A DNA stretch of 64,000 nucleotides, from assembly GCA_020249465.1 (NCBI GenBank), contig JADCFP010000012.1, positions 1 to 64,000 of the forward strand, in the 5' to 3' direction. Below are positions 42,294 to 51,538 of this stretch, piece by piece. Under the pieces are notes generated by a model that saw only the letters and a program-made list of their open reading frames with translations, was not told the DNA's origin and did no database searches. The stretch comes from Roseomonas sp. Its GTDB lineage: Bacteria > Pseudomonadota > Alphaproteobacteria > Acetobacterales > Acetobacteraceae. The position numbers and the translations under genes are program-made. The stretch's first letter is position 1, and each line of letters begins with the position of its first letter.

Positions 42294-42998
42294 ATGCGCG
42301 AGGAAATCCATGGCCTGGCCGAGTTCTACGCCGCCCCGGCGGGCGGGCTGACCGCGCGGCTGCTGCGCCGGCGCTTGGCCACGCTGTGGCCGCGGCTGAC
42401 GGGGCTTGATGTGCTGGGTATTGGCCATGCCGAGCCCTATTTGCCGCTATGGCGTGAAGAAGCAGCGCGCTGCATCGCGCTTGCCCCGGCGCAGCTTGGC
42501 CCGGCGCGCTTCGCCCATGGCGGGGTTTCATCTGCCGTATTGGCCGAAGAAGATGCGCTGCCGTTCCCGGATTTGAGCTTTGATCGCATCCTGCTGGTGC
42601 ATGGGCTGGAAGCGGCTGAGAATGCCGGGCGCTTGCTGCGTGAATGTTGGCGCCTGCTGCGCGATGATGGGCGCTTGCTGGTGGTCGCCCCCAATCGGCG
42701 CGGCATCTGGGCGCAGTTTGACCATACGCCCTTCGGCCATGGCCGGCCTTATTCGCCGGGACAGATTTCCAAGCTGTTGCAGGCGCAGATGTTTCGCGTA
42801 GAACGCCGCGACGCTGCGCTTTACGTGCCGCCCTTCACGCCCCTGATGCGCGCCGGCACGGCCTGGGAGAAAGCCGGCCGCACCATCTGCCCCGCGCGCT
42901 TGGCGGGGCTTTGTCTGATTGAGGCTGAGAAGGATATCTTCGCTGCCATGCCGGCCGGGGCGGTGCGGCTCCGCCGCCGTGTGCTTTTGCGTACCTGA
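42294..42998 (+). CDS. SAM-dependent methyltransferase-like protein (gloB neighbour)
   Basis: A 234-residue methyltransferase-like protein (type 11 form): MREEIHGLAEFYAAPAGGLTARLLRRRLATLWPRLTGLDVLGIGHAEPYLPLW at the start, SFDRILLVHGLEAAENAGRLLRECWRLLRDDGRLLVVAPNRRGIWAQFDHTPFGHGRPYSPGQISKLL in the middle. The usual GxGxG is reduced to GIGHAEP, so SAM binding may be altered. From memory, a methyltransferase divergent from gloB is a common pairing in alphaproteobacteria. The ATG at 42294 gives a sensible start; longer open frame upstream overlaps gloB and is rejected. Confidence 0.82.
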   Translation: MREEIHGLAEFYAAPAGGLTARLLRRRLATLWPRLTGLDVLGIGHAEPYLPLWREEAARCIALAPAQLGPARFAHGGVSSAVLAEEDALPFPDLSFDRILLVHGLEAAENAGRLLRECWRLLRDDGRLLVVAPNRRGIWAQFDHTPFGHGRPYSPGQISKLLQAQMFRVERRDAALYVPPFTPLMRAGTAWEKAGRTICPARLAGLCLIEAEKDIFAAMPAGAVRLRRRVLLRT

Positions 42999-43053
42999 TT
43001 GGCCTTTTGCGGCGCTTGGTCCATGCTTCGGCCATGGCCCAGGGAGAAACGCC

Positions 43054-44010
43054 ATGAACCAAGACCCACGCTGGCAGCAAAGCCTGCGCTATCCGGACCC
43101 ATCCATTGTGGCGCTGGAGGCAAGCTTCAAGAAATACCATCTGGCGCTTTCGGCTGTGGAGCGCCTGTATCACGGCACGCGCTGGGGTGAGGGGCCGGTC
43201 TGGCTTGGCGATGCGCGCTGCCTTTTATGGTCCGATATCCCAAACAATCGCGTGTTGAAATGGGATGAGGAAACCGGCGCTGTCAGCGCCTGGCGCAAGC
43301 CCGCCAACAACGCCAATGGCCATACACGGGACCGTCAGGGCCGCGTGATTGCGTGTGAACATTTCGGCCGCCGCGTGGTGCGCTTTGAATATGATGGCGC
43401 GATTACGGTGCTGGCCGATAGCTACAAGGGCAAGCGGTTGAACAGCCCGAATGATGTTGTGGTGAAATCCGATGGGTCCATCTGGTTCACCGACCCTCCC
43501 TTCGGCCTGATGGCAAATTATGAAGGCGAACGCGCGACACCTGAATTGCCGCATACCAATGTCTATCGCATTGATGGCCAAAGCGGCGAAATCACCTTGG
43601 TGGCCGATGATGTGAACCATCCGAATGGTCTGGCCTTCAGCCCGGATGAGAAGATCCTTTACGTCATCGAAAGCCGCGCCGATCCGCGCAATATCCTCGC
43701 CTATGATGTGGCGGCGAATGGCAAAACTTTGCGCCGGCGCCGCATTTTCGTGGCGTGTCAGCCGGGCGAGACGCCGGATGGCTTCCGCGTGGATGTGGAT
43801 GGCAATCTCTGGTGCGGCTGGGGCATGACGGCCGAGTTCGATGGCGTGCGTGTCTATAACAATGCCGGCGCGCCCATCGGCCATATCCATTTGCCGGAAC
43901 GCTGCGCCAATGTCTGCTTCGGTGGGCGTTATCGCAACCGGCTATTCATGGCCGCCGCGCAATCCTTGTATGCGCTTTACGTGAATACCGAGGGCGTCAA
44001 GGGCGGTTGA
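43054..44010 (+). CDS. SMP-30/gluconolactonase-family lactonase
   Basis: A 318-residue six-bladed beta-propeller hydrolase. Typical segments: RLYHGTRWGEGPVWLGDARCLLWSDIPNNRVLKWDEETG with the metal-binding Glu, RLNSPNDVVVKSDGSIWFTDPPFG with the Asn-Asp pair, NHPNGLAFSPDEKILYVIES and PDGFRVDVDGNLWCGWG. It likely opens a sugar lactone. GGGAGAAA precedes the ATG. It converges on the small AtuA-related gene with a 14-base overlap at the stops. The exact sugar is unknown. Confidence 0.9.
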   Translation: MNQDPRWQQSLRYPDPSIVALEASFKKYHLALSAVERLYHGTRWGEGPVWLGDARCLLWSDIPNNRVLKWDEETGAVSAWRKPANNANGHTRDRQGRVIACEHFGRRVVRFEYDGAITVLADSYKGKRLNSPNDVVVKSDGSIWFTDPPFGLMANYEGERATPELPHTNVYRIDGQSGEITLVADDVNHPNGLAFSPDEKILYVIESRADPRNILAYDVAANGKTLRRRRIFVACQPGETPDGFRVDVDGNLWCGWGMTAEFDGVRVYNNAGAPIGHIHLPERCANVCFGGRYRNRLFMAAAQSLYALYVNTEGVKGG

Positions 44011-44344
44011 GCCTTTCGCGCGGCACTTCGATGGTCATGGCGAGCAGCCGGAAGGAATGGCTCTTGCCATGGCCATCAAGATTGAGGCTGCCATTCACGC
44101 CGCCTTCCAGCACATCATCAATCACGAAATTAAAGGCTTGCAGCAGCGGCAGATCGTAGCGCGTGCAGCCGGTGGCCCCGCGATGGCGAAACAGCGCCAG
44201 CACCCTCTCCGCCGTGACCTGTTCGGCGAGCAGATCATAATGCGCCGGATCATAAGGCATGAGGGAAAGATTGACGCGACTGCCCTTATCGCCGGCGCGG
44301 CTATGGGCGATATCATGCAGGGTGATGGTGGTGGCTTCAGCCAT
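43997..44344 (-). CDS. AtuA-related C-terminal domain protein
   Basis: A 115-residue protein matching the small domain that forms the C-terminus of AtuA-like proteins: TITLHDIAHSRAGDKGSRVNLSLMPYDPAHYDLLAEQVTAERVLALF, then YDLPLLQAFNFVIDDVLEGGVNGSLNLDGHGKSHSFRLLAMTIEVP. The AHSRAGDKG motif is diagnostic. In many genomes it is fused to or directly follows the DUF1446 protein; here the DUF1446 gene lies at 45138-46517 with a methyltransferase gene between. It overlaps that methyltransferase by eight bases. Function is unproven outside acyclic terpene degradation. Confidence 0.85.
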   Translation of the reverse strand: MAEATTITLHDIAHSRAGDKGSRVNLSLMPYDPAHYDLLAEQVTAERVLALFRHRGATGCTRYDLPLLQAFNFVIDDVLEGGVNGSLNLDGHGKSHSFRLLAMTIEVPRERLNRP

Positions 44345-45125
44345 GGCTTACGACCTGTTTTGAGATTGGATGGCAATGGACCCAACGCATAAGGAAGGGG
44401 CGACCTTCGGAACACAACAGCCACCGATCACTATCCCCAAGCATTGACAGTTCCGTCATGATGGATGGATCACGCTGCCCCATCGAAAACACGTCACAGC
44501 GGAAATGTTGCGCCAGTCTTTGCAGGAAAGCGGCTTCCGGGTTCGGATTGGTAGCGATGAAGCGGCCATGCAATTCGACGATCAGCTCCGCATCCTGCAG
44601 GCGCTGGAGCAGATTGTCGGTGAGCAGGCTGAATTCCCCGCCTTCGATATCAATGATGATGAGGGTTCGCGAGAGATCAATTCCCTGCAGCGCTGGATCA
44701 TTCAGGAAATCCGCATCGGCTCGGCCCAGAATGGAGACACGATCAGCGACCCCGTTAGTGTCGGCCGCATGTTTGATCGCTGCCTGACCTTCGTCTTTCT
44801 GCTCGAAACAAATACTGCGGGCCGCAAGGCCGCTTTTGACCAGGCCAACACCATAATAGCCATCACCCGTGCCAAGATTGATCACGCAGTCCCATTTTCT
44901 GTGGCGTGCTGCGATTCTCTCTAGAACTTCCTGTTCATAAAGCCCCAATAGTTTTGGGCCTATGTCTCCCTTGCCCCATAACTGTTGTTCATTGAGGCGA
45001 AAGCCCTTCAACGGGCCATAGCTGACTATTCCCTGAAGACGATTATAGAGAAGCCTCCCAAGCACCAGGCGACGTGCTTCGACGGCCTGCTGCGTCAGTT
45101 GGTTGAGAAGTTGGTCGTTGTTCAC
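44337..45125 (-). CDS. FkbM-like SAM methyltransferase
   Basis: A 262-residue methyltransferase-like protein: WGKGDIGPKLLGLYEQEVLERIAARHRKWDCVINLGTGDGYYGVGLVKSGLAARSICFEQ with the SAM loop (about 90-100), and TLIIIDIEGGEFSLLT with the acidic motif (about 165-175) characteristic of the FkbM group. GTG 45125 is the likely start; the ribosome-binding site is weak. It lies between the two halves of the AtuA-type system on the same strand and reads as less GC-rich than its neighbours, suggesting later insertion. The substrate is unknown. Confidence 0.78.
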   Translation of the reverse strand: MNNDQLLNQLTQQAVEARRLVLGRLLYNRLQGIVSYGPLKGFRLNEQQLWGKGDIGPKLLGLYEQEVLERIAARHRKWDCVINLGTGDGYYGVGLVKSGLAARSICFEQKDEGQAAIKHAADTNGVADRVSILGRADADFLNDPALQGIDLSRTLIIIDIEGGEFSLLTDNLLQRLQDAELIVELHGRFIATNPNPEAAFLQRLAQHFRCDVFSMGQRDPSIMTELSMLGDSDRWLLCSEGRPFLMRWVHCHPISKQVVSHG

Positions 45126-45137
45126 CGCAGCGGTCTT

Positions 45138-46517
45138 TCAGTTCCACTCCCGCGCCGGCAGCACGCGTGTTTCGGTGGGAACTTGGTCGCGCGGGACCAG
45201 AAAGCTCCGTGTCAGGATGCGTGGCGTGACGCGCCAGCGTGCGCCGGATGTACCGGCGGTGCCGCAGCACAGCAAAGCGAGCGCTTCACGCGATGCCTGA
45301 TCCGCATCATCACGCGTAGTGGCCTCGACCGCCAGCCGAATGCGGATATCTTGCGGTGCCGGCCCATCATAACCGCGCCACAGCGCCCCATCATCCGAAT
45401 CATGCACGGAAGCAACACCAATCAGATCGACCCGCGCACGGCGCGCCAGGCCGCGGCGCTTGACGCGTTCCAGCAGCACATCCGCGGTCGCCTTGGCGCG
45501 CGCCAAAGCATTGGGGCCAGCGACGCTGATTTCACCCTCACCGAGCCAGGAACCTTCGTAACAGGCGGTGACCTTCAGCAAATCGGGGCGCGGGTTGCCC
45601 CGCAGGCCATGCACCGCCACGCGATCCTTGCCCGACATACTCAGATGCGCGGCAGTGATATCCAGCGTCACATCGGGCGTGATGTAGCGCGCGGGATCAT
45701 GCACCTCATACAAAAGCTGTTCTTTCACCGTGCGCAGATCAACAATGCCGCCCGTGTCCTCCGGCTTCGTGATCAGCAGCGACAAATCGCGCCCGACTTC
45801 GGCGATGGGAAAGCCGATATTGGCGGGGTCTGGAATATCCTTGAAACCGGGATCCCAAAAAACGCCGCCGGTCACCTGGCTGCCGCATTCCAGCAAATGC
45901 CCCGTTGCCGCACCAACCGCGAGCGCCTGCCAATCATCCTCGGCCCAGCCGAAATGATGCATCAGTGGCGCGATGGCGAGTGCCGGGTCCGAAGTGCGCC
46001 CCGCCACGACGATTTGCGCGCCGGCTGCAAGGGCTTCTGCCAAGGGTGCGGCACCGATATAGGCATTGGCGGAAACCAGCCTCCAGGAAGACATATCAAG
46101 CCCGGTATCGGCTTCATGCACCGCCATACGATCAAGGTTGATGCTGGTGGAAACATCATCACCGGTGACAAGCCCGATGCGGAGTTCCGGCAGGCCAAGC
46201 CGCTTCGCCAACCGCGCAATGGCGCGCGCGGCAGCAAGCGGATTGGCCGCACCAAAATTGCCGAGGATTGGGATGCCCGCGCGCGCCGCATCGGCCAGGA
46301 TTGGTTCCAACAGCGGTTCCAGCATGGGCTCATAGCCCGCTTCGGGATCGCGGCGGCGTTCCAATTGTGCAAGCGCTACGGTGCGTTCGCCCAGGCATTC
46401 AAAGAACATCGCCGCCGGCAGGCCGCGCTTGATCAGGCTGCGCATCACCGGAATGGGCGCATCCACGCGGTCGCCTGAAAAACCGGCGCCATTGCCGACG
46501 AGAAACAGATCACTCAC
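45138..46517 (-). CDS. AtuA-like DUF1446 protein (N-terminal/acyclic terpene utilisation family)
   Basis: A 459-residue DUF1446 protein: LVGNGAGFSGDRVDAPIPVMRSL, YEPMLEPLLEPILADAARAGIPILGNFGAANPLAAARAIARLAKRLGL, ANAYIGAAPLAEALAAGAQIVVAGRTSDPALAIAPLMHHFGW and GHLLECGSQVTGGVFWDPGFKDIPD are the family blocks. AtuA is needed for growth on citronellol and geraniol in Pseudomonas, but most members have no assigned reaction. GTG 46517 is chosen over ATG 46526: it overlaps the upstream stop as GTGA and has AGGAG upstream. The C-terminal ferredoxin-like domain is a separate gene at 43997-44344. Confidence 0.87.
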   Translation of the reverse strand: MSDLFLVGNGAGFSGDRVDAPIPVMRSLIKRGLPAAMFFECLGERTVALAQLERRRDPEAGYEPMLEPLLEPILADAARAGIPILGNFGAANPLAAARAIARLAKRLGLPELRIGLVTGDDVSTSINLDRMAVHEADTGLDMSSWRLVSANAYIGAAPLAEALAAGAQIVVAGRTSDPALAIAPLMHHFGWAEDDWQALAVGAATGHLLECGSQVTGGVFWDPGFKDIPDPANIGFPIAEVGRDLSLLITKPEDTGGIVDLRTVKEQLLYEVHDPARYITPDVTLDITAAHLSMSGKDRVAVHGLRGNPRPDLLKVTACYEGSWLGEGEISVAGPNALARAKATADVLLERVKRRGLARRARVDLIGVASVHDSDDGALWRGYDGPAPQDIRIRLAVEATTRDDADQASREALALLCCGTAGTSGARWRVTPRILTRSFLVPRDQVPTETRVLPAREWN

Positions 46518-47695
46518 GCCAAGCACTCCTTGATTGCGGCGCCGAGTATGGCCGCGTCGCTATCGTCAAAGGCAATCGGGTTGATGGCAAGCAGGCCCTG
46601 GCCAATGCGCCCGGCATCAAGATGAATGGCCGGGCGATGGGCGCGCAGCCTGGCATCCGCTTCATGGGCAGCGGTAGCATCAGGCAGGCGCCATTCCAGC
46701 ATGGGCAGTCCAGGCTTGGCGCCATCCGGCACTAGGCGAAGGCTTGCCGGGTGCCCTGCCGCCGCCAGCACGGCTTCAAGCCGCGCCTGCCAGCGGGCGC
46801 TACGCTCAGCCGGGTTGTCCGCGACAAAACGCCGCAAGGCGACGATCAGGCCGATGATTTCTTCCTTGCCGATCTTGCAGGAACGTCCAATGCCGTGATG
46901 AGGCAGGCCACGCATTTGCGCGAGTGGTGAGAATTCCGGCGGCGCGATGAAATCCGCTTCCGGCATATCAAGGTCAAGCATTTGCGCGAGTGCGGATGAA
47001 ACCAGATCACGCCGCTCGGCGAGGATGCCGGAAGATTGCGGCCCACCCAAAGCCTTGCCGCCGGAAAAACACACCAGATCGGCGCCTTCGGCAATGAAGC
47101 GCTTCAGGTTTTCAGCGGGGGGCAATTGCGCCGCTGCATCCACCAAGATGGGGATGTGCCGTTCACGCGCCACACGAACCACATCACGCAAAGGCGGTTC
47201 GCTATTGGTGCCCGCAAGGTAATAGATCGCTGCCGTGCGATCTGTGATTGCGTCAGCAATTTCCCAGGGCGCGGCATCCCGCACACCGGGGCCGGAAATA
47301 CGGTCCGGAATGCCGATTTCAATAATGCGCCCACCCGCCACACGCAGCGCGCGGTCATACATATTGCGTTGGCTGCGGATGGTGATGAATTCATCCGGCA
47401 TGCCGCGGGTTTCGGGCAGGCGGTTCATCGCGCCCGGATCAAGCCGGGCCATGCAAGCTGCTGCGCCCAGCAACACAGCGGCGGAAGCGCCAGAGGTGAC
47501 AATGCCAGCTTCCGCGCCGGTGGCTTTGCTGATCTCTCGGCTGGCGGCGGCTTGCAGATGGTGCATTTCAACGGTGGCGCGCGCGGCTTCCGCCATGGCG
47601 GCCAGCACCTCGGGCGCCATCAGCCCGCCTGAAAGCCGCGTATTGGTGCCATAGGCATTGATGATGCGCGGCACGCCAAGATCATCGTAAATCAT
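46514..47695 (-). CDS. PLP-dependent SelA-like / aminotransferase-class-V-like enzyme
   Basis: A 393-residue PLP enzyme of the group annotated as SelA-like or D-glucosaminate-6-phosphate ammonia-lyase-like. It begins [34 protein letters not shown], then [74 protein letters not shown] with the PLP-contact Asp, and [21 protein letters not shown] with the Schiff-base lysine ([10 protein letters not shown]). The reaction is unknown; an amino-sugar or hydroxy-amino-acid substrate is typical for the group. It is coupled at both ends: ATGA with glpK and GTGA with the AtuA-like gene. Confidence 0.85.
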   Translation of the reverse strand: MIYDDLGVPRIINAYGTNTRLSGGLMAPEVLAAMAEAARATVEMHHLQAAASREISKATGAEAGIVTSGASAAVLLGAAACMARLDPGAMNRLPETRGMPDEFITIRSQRNMYDRALRVAGGRIIEIGIPDRISGPGVRDAAPWEIADAITDRTAAIYYLAGTNSEPPLRDVVRVARERHIPILVDAAAQLPPAENLKRFIAEGADLVCFSGGKALGGPQSSGILAERRDLVSSALAQMLDLDMPEADFIAPPEFSPLAQMRGLPHHGIGRSCKIGKEEIIGLIVALRRFVADNPAERSARWQARLEAVLAAAGHPASLRLVPDGAKPGLPMLEWRLPDATAAHEADARLRAHRPAIHLDAGRIGQGLLAINPIAFDDSDAAILGAAIKECLA

Positions 47696-49194
47696 GCGGG
47701 TTGTTCCGAAAGAGTGCGGCGCAAAGCATCTCGCCAAAGCGCATAGCGATTATCCGCTTCGGTGCGATTCATTTGTGGCATGAAACGGCGTTCCAGGCGC
47801 CAATGCGTCGGCCCCGCCGCGCCTGGCGGCGCGCAAAGCCCGGCCTGCATGCCGGCCAGATAAGCCGCGCCGAGTGCGGTGGTTTCCAGCACGGTCGGGC
47901 GATCCACCGGCGCGCCCAGCTGGTCGGCCAGGAATTGCATGGTCCAATCGGAAGCCACCATGCCGCCATCAACGCGGAGCACGGTTTCGCGCGCGCCCTG
48001 CCAATCCGCATGCATGGCTTCGATCAGATCGCGTGTTTGAAACGCGACACTTTCAAGGGCAGCGCGGCAAAGCTCGGCGCGGCCAGCACCACGCGTCAGG
48101 CCGAAGATCGCAGCTTGCGCCTTGGCATCCCAATGCGGCGCGCCAAGCCCGGCAAAGGCCGGCACGAGCACCACGCGCTGCGCGGGATCAGCCTGCGCGG
48201 CCAGAATGCCCGCTTCCCTCGCTTCCTTGATGATGCCAAGCCCATCGCGGAGCCACTGCACCGCAGCACCGGCGACGAAAATCGCGCCTTCCAGCGCGTA
48301 ATGGCGCTTGCCCTGCAATTGATAGGCAATGGTCGTCAGCAGCCGATTGCGTGATGCCACGGGCGTTTCGCCTGTATTCAACAACGCAAAACATCCCGTG
48401 CCATAGGTGGATTTCACCATGCCTGGCGCGAAGCAACCCTGGCCGATAGTTGCCGCCTGTTGGTCACCCGCCATGCCGCGAATAGGAATGGCGGCACCGA
48501 GCAAGGCGGGATCGGTTGCGCCGAAATCCCCCGCGCAATCACGCACTTCGGGCAGGATGGCTTCCGGGATGCGAAACAGCCGCAGCAGATCAGCATCCCA
48601 AACGCCACGGCGGATATCGAATAGCATTGTGCGCGCGGCATTGGTGGCGTCTGTTGCATGCACGCGCCCGCCGGTCAGGCGCCACAGCAAAAAGCAATCC
48701 ACCGTGCCGAAAGCCAGCGCGCCGCGTTCCGCCGCTGCCCGCGCGCCCGCGATATTGTCCAGCATCCAGGCAAGCTTGGTCGCGGAGAAATAGGGATCTG
48801 CCAGCAGCCCTGTGCGTTCCGTCAGCAGCGCCTCATGCCCCTCAGCGCGGAGTTTCGCGCAGGCATCCGCCGTGCGGCGATCCTGCCAGACGATGGCGCG
48901 ATGCAGGCAGCGACCCGTGGCACGATCCCAAAGCAGCGTGGTTTCGCGCTGATTGGTAATGCCAATGCCGGCGACATCAGCCGCGCTGCCGGCGGCCTTT
49001 TCCAAAGCCTGACGCAAGGTAGTGATGGCGCCTTGCCAGATATCCTCCGGCTCATGCTCAACCCAACCAGGTACGGGGAAATGCTGCGGCAATTCCATCT
49101 GCGCTGTCGCACGCGGCGCCAGATCGGCCCCGAAGGCGATGGTGCGCGTAGAGGTCGTGCCCTGATCGAGCGCAAGCAGCAAAGGGGTCTTCAT
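47692..49194 (-). CDS. glpK: Glycerol kinase (FGGY family)
   Basis: A 500-residue FGGY kinase that phosphorylates glycerol to glycerol 3-phosphate. Diagnostic stretches are [17 protein letters not shown] at the start, [69 protein letters not shown] and [48 protein letters not shown]. Length is normal. ATG 49194 has AAGGAAAGG upstream; the frame is open ten codons further. It is the first gene of the run with the PLP enzyme and AtuA-like protein, so its natural substrate might be a related polyol, but motifs favour glycerol. No glpD or glpF is adjacent. Confidence 0.92.
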   Translation of the reverse strand: MKTPLLLALDQGTTSTRTIAFGADLAPRATAQMELPQHFPVPGWVEHEPEDIWQGAITTLRQALEKAAGSAADVAGIGITNQRETTLLWDRATGRCLHRAIVWQDRRTADACAKLRAEGHEALLTERTGLLADPYFSATKLAWMLDNIAGARAAAERGALAFGTVDCFLLWRLTGGRVHATDATNAARTMLFDIRRGVWDADLLRLFRIPEAILPEVRDCAGDFGATDPALLGAAIPIRGMAGDQQAATIGQGCFAPGMVKSTYGTGCFALLNTGETPVASRNRLLTTIAYQLQGKRHYALEGAIFVAGAAVQWLRDGLGIIKEAREAGILAAQADPAQRVVLVPAFAGLGAPHWDAKAQAAIFGLTRGAGRAELCRAALESVAFQTRDLIEAMHADWQGARETVLRVDGGMVASDWTMQFLADQLGAPVDRPTVLETTALGAAYLAGMQAGLCAPPGAAGPTHWRLERRFMPQMNRTEADNRYALWRDALRRTLSEQPA

Positions 49195-49247
49195 GCCGTG
49201 GCCTTTCCTTCCCGCATATAGCATAATGCGGGAAAGGAGATTGCGCG

Positions 49248-49946
49248 ATGGCCATTCAGCTTTACGAACTCTGCGGCGCCGATCCGGCGCGGCGCTTCAG
49301 CCCCTATTGCTGGCGGAGCCATTTGGCGCTGGCGCATAAGGGCCTGGACTTTGAGACCATTCCCTGGCGCTTCACGGAAAAGGCAGCAATTGGCGCCCAT
49401 GGGGCGCAGAAGGTGCCGGTGATGCTGGATAATGACCGCGCGATCATCGATTCCTGGGTGATTGCGGAATATCTGGAAGATAGCTATCCGGATCGGCCTT
49501 CGCTGTTTGGTGGTGCCGGCGGGCGGGCGCTGGCGCGCTTCATCAATGGCTGGGGCGATGCTGTGCTGCATGCCGGGATTGCGCGGCTGGTGGTTTCAGA
49601 CATTCCGCAGCATCTGGCGCCGGAAGATGCGGCGTATTTCGTGCCGGATCGGGAAAAGCGGTTTGGCATGGCACTTGAAGCCGTGACGGCGGATCGTGCG
49701 GAACGTGTGAAGGGTTTTCGCGATAGCTTGATGCCGGTGCGGATTGCGCTGCGTTCTGCGCCGTTTCTGCATGGTGATGCGCCCGGCTATGCGGATATGA
49801 TTGTGTTCGGCGGTTTCCAATGGGCGCGCTGCGTCAGCGCCTTCCCGCTGCTGGCAAAGGATGATGCTGTTTATGCCTGGCGGGAGAGGATGCTGGATGC
49901 CTATGGCGGCATCGCCCGTGCAGCACCCGCCTATGCGGAAGCCTGA
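49248..49946 (+). CDS. Glutathione S-transferase family protein (beta-etherase-like group)
   Basis: A 232-residue [48 protein letters not shown], with the SPYCWR active-site region, [25 protein letters not shown], and a helical C-terminal domain ending with [20 protein letters not shown]. The RFSPYCWR and WRFTEK features resemble LigE/LigF-like and related GSTs rather than classical detoxifying forms; function is not certain. AAAGGAG precedes the ATG. It is divergent from glpK. Confidence 0.85.
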   Translation: MAIQLYELCGADPARRFSPYCWRSHLALAHKGLDFETIPWRFTEKAAIGAHGAQKVPVMLDNDRAIIDSWVIAEYLEDSYPDRPSLFGGAGGRALARFINGWGDAVLHAGIARLVVSDIPQHLAPEDAAYFVPDREKRFGMALEAVTADRAERVKGFRDSLMPVRIALRSAPFLHGDAPGYADMIVFGGFQWARCVSAFPLLAKDDAVYAWRERMLDAYGGIARAAPAYAEA

Positions 49947-50031
49947 GAGGCGCCTGTTTTTCGCTTGAAAGGCGGCGCGCTTCGCGCTTGGCTTTCGGTG
50001 TTCGCTGCGATCCAAAAGCCAGGAGGCCGCC

Positions 50032-51480
50032 ATGCCCATACCCACCCTGATCCGCAACGCCGCCTGGACTGCCGAATGGGATGCGGCGGCGGGTAGGCAT
50101 GTCTATGGCCAGGGCCGGGATGTGCTGCTTGCCGATGGGCGCATCGCTGCCATTGCGCCACACGATCCGAATGCACCGCCGCCCGCCGGCGCTGAGGTAA
50201 TTGATGGCAGCAAGCTTCTGGTCATGCCTGGGCTCATCAATATCCATACCCACCCAACAACGGAACCTGCCGGGCGCGGCGTGCGCGAAGATCATGGTGT
50301 GCCGGAACAGCAAATGACCGGTTTGTTCGAACGCCTGCAAGCCTTTCGCATGGATCAGCAAGGCCAAGCCGCCGCCATGCGTCTTGCCTATGCGGAGCTG
50401 ATGTCGGCGGGCGTCACCAGCGTGGTGGATTTGTCGCCGCCTTTTCCATCCTGGCTTTCCATCATGGCGGAAACTGGGCTCCGTGGTTGGGCGGGCGCTG
50501 GCTATGCCGCGGCGCGCTGGGGCATGGAAGCACCGCAAACCGTAACCTGGATGTGGAACCGGGAAGATGCGCGCCGGCAATTCGATGCCGCCAAGCAATT
50601 CATGAAGGAAGCCGAGGCCGACCCCTCTGGCCGCCTGACCGGCATCGTCTTCCCCGCGCAAATTGACACGGTGGAGGAGGAGATGCTGCGCGAAAGCATC
50701 GCCTATGCTGCCGAAACGGGCCGCCCCTTCACCACCCATATCGCGCAATCCGTGGTCGAAGTGCGGGAGATGATTCGCCGCCATGGCATCACCCCCATTC
50801 AATGGGCTGCGAATATCGGGCTGCTGACGCCGCGCAGTATTCTGGGCCATGCGATTTTTGTCGATGAACATATCTCGATCGGCTGGCATACCGCAAAGGA
50901 TGTCGGGCTGATCGCGGATACAGGTGCGACGGTCGCGCATTGCCCGTCGCCCTTTGCGCGCTATGGGGAGCATTTGCGCCATTTCGGCAAGTATCGCGCG
51001 CGCGGTGTCAATCTTGGTTTCGGTACGGATTGCGCGCCGCATAATCTGATTGAGGAAATGCGCCTTGCCATCATCCTGGCACGCAATGCCTGCCGCGATG
51101 TCGCTGCCGCCGATACCGGCAGCGTCTTCCACGCGGCGACAATTGGCGGTGCGAGCGCGCTGTGTCGGCCCGATCTGGGGCGCTTACATCAAGGCGCATC
51201 GGCGGATGTGGTCCTGGTGGATTTGGCGCATCCCTTGATGACACCCCCGCGTGATCCCTTGCGCGCGCTGGTCTTCCACGCCGCCGATCGCGCCGTGCAG
51301 CGCGTGCTGGTGGGCGGGGAGACGATTTATGCTAATGGCAAGCCGACCAGGCTGAATGTTGCCGACGCAGCCGGCATTCTGGCGGAAAGTCAGGCCAAGA
51401 TGCTGCGCGATTCAGTGGGGCGGGATTATCGTGGGCGGATCGGTGATGAGATCGCGCCGATCAGCCTCCCGTTACATTAG
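50032..51480 (+). CDS. Amidohydrolase-family metal-dependent hydrolase (TrzA/AtzA-like)
   Basis: A 482-residue amidohydrolase. Metal and active-site motifs: MPGLINIHTHPTTEP (His72, His74), FTTHIAQSVVEVREM (middle His), SILGHAIFVDEHISIGWHTAKD, VAHCPSPFARYGE and GFGTDCAPHNLIEEMRLAI (metal-ligand Asp). The C-terminal part carries GRLHQGASADVVLVDL, typical of the family's composite domain. Such enzymes deaminate or dechlorinate ring compounds or hydrolyse amides. AGGAGG precedes the ATG. The next gene is a TIM-barrel isomerase on the same strand, and a Bug receptor lies just beyond, so a small catabolic cluster is likely. Confidence 0.88.
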   Translation: MPIPTLIRNAAWTAEWDAAAGRHVYGQGRDVLLADGRIAAIAPHDPNAPPPAGAEVIDGSKLLVMPGLINIHTHPTTEPAGRGVREDHGVPEQQMTGLFERLQAFRMDQQGQAAAMRLAYAELMSAGVTSVVDLSPPFPSWLSIMAETGLRGWAGAGYAAARWGMEAPQTVTWMWNREDARRQFDAAKQFMKEAEADPSGRLTGIVFPAQIDTVEEEMLRESIAYAAETGRPFTTHIAQSVVEVREMIRRHGITPIQWAANIGLLTPRSILGHAIFVDEHISIGWHTAKDVGLIADTGATVAHCPSPFARYGEHLRHFGKYRARGVNLGFGTDCAPHNLIEEMRLAIILARNACRDVAAADTGSVFHAATIGGASALCRPDLGRLHQGASADVVLVDLAHPLMTPPRDPLRALVFHAADRAVQRVLVGGETIYANGKPTRLNVADAAGILAESQAKMLRDSVGRDYRGRIGDEIAPISLPLH

Positions 51481-51538
51481 TCAAGGCTTGCCAGCCCGTT
51501 TGGAGCCTGTAAACCCTGCCGGAAACAGGAGGCTAGCC

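Noticed and set aside
49834-51132. A 432-codon minus-strand frame opposite the GST and amidohydrolase genes
   Set aside because: Antisense to genes with complete catalytic motifs.
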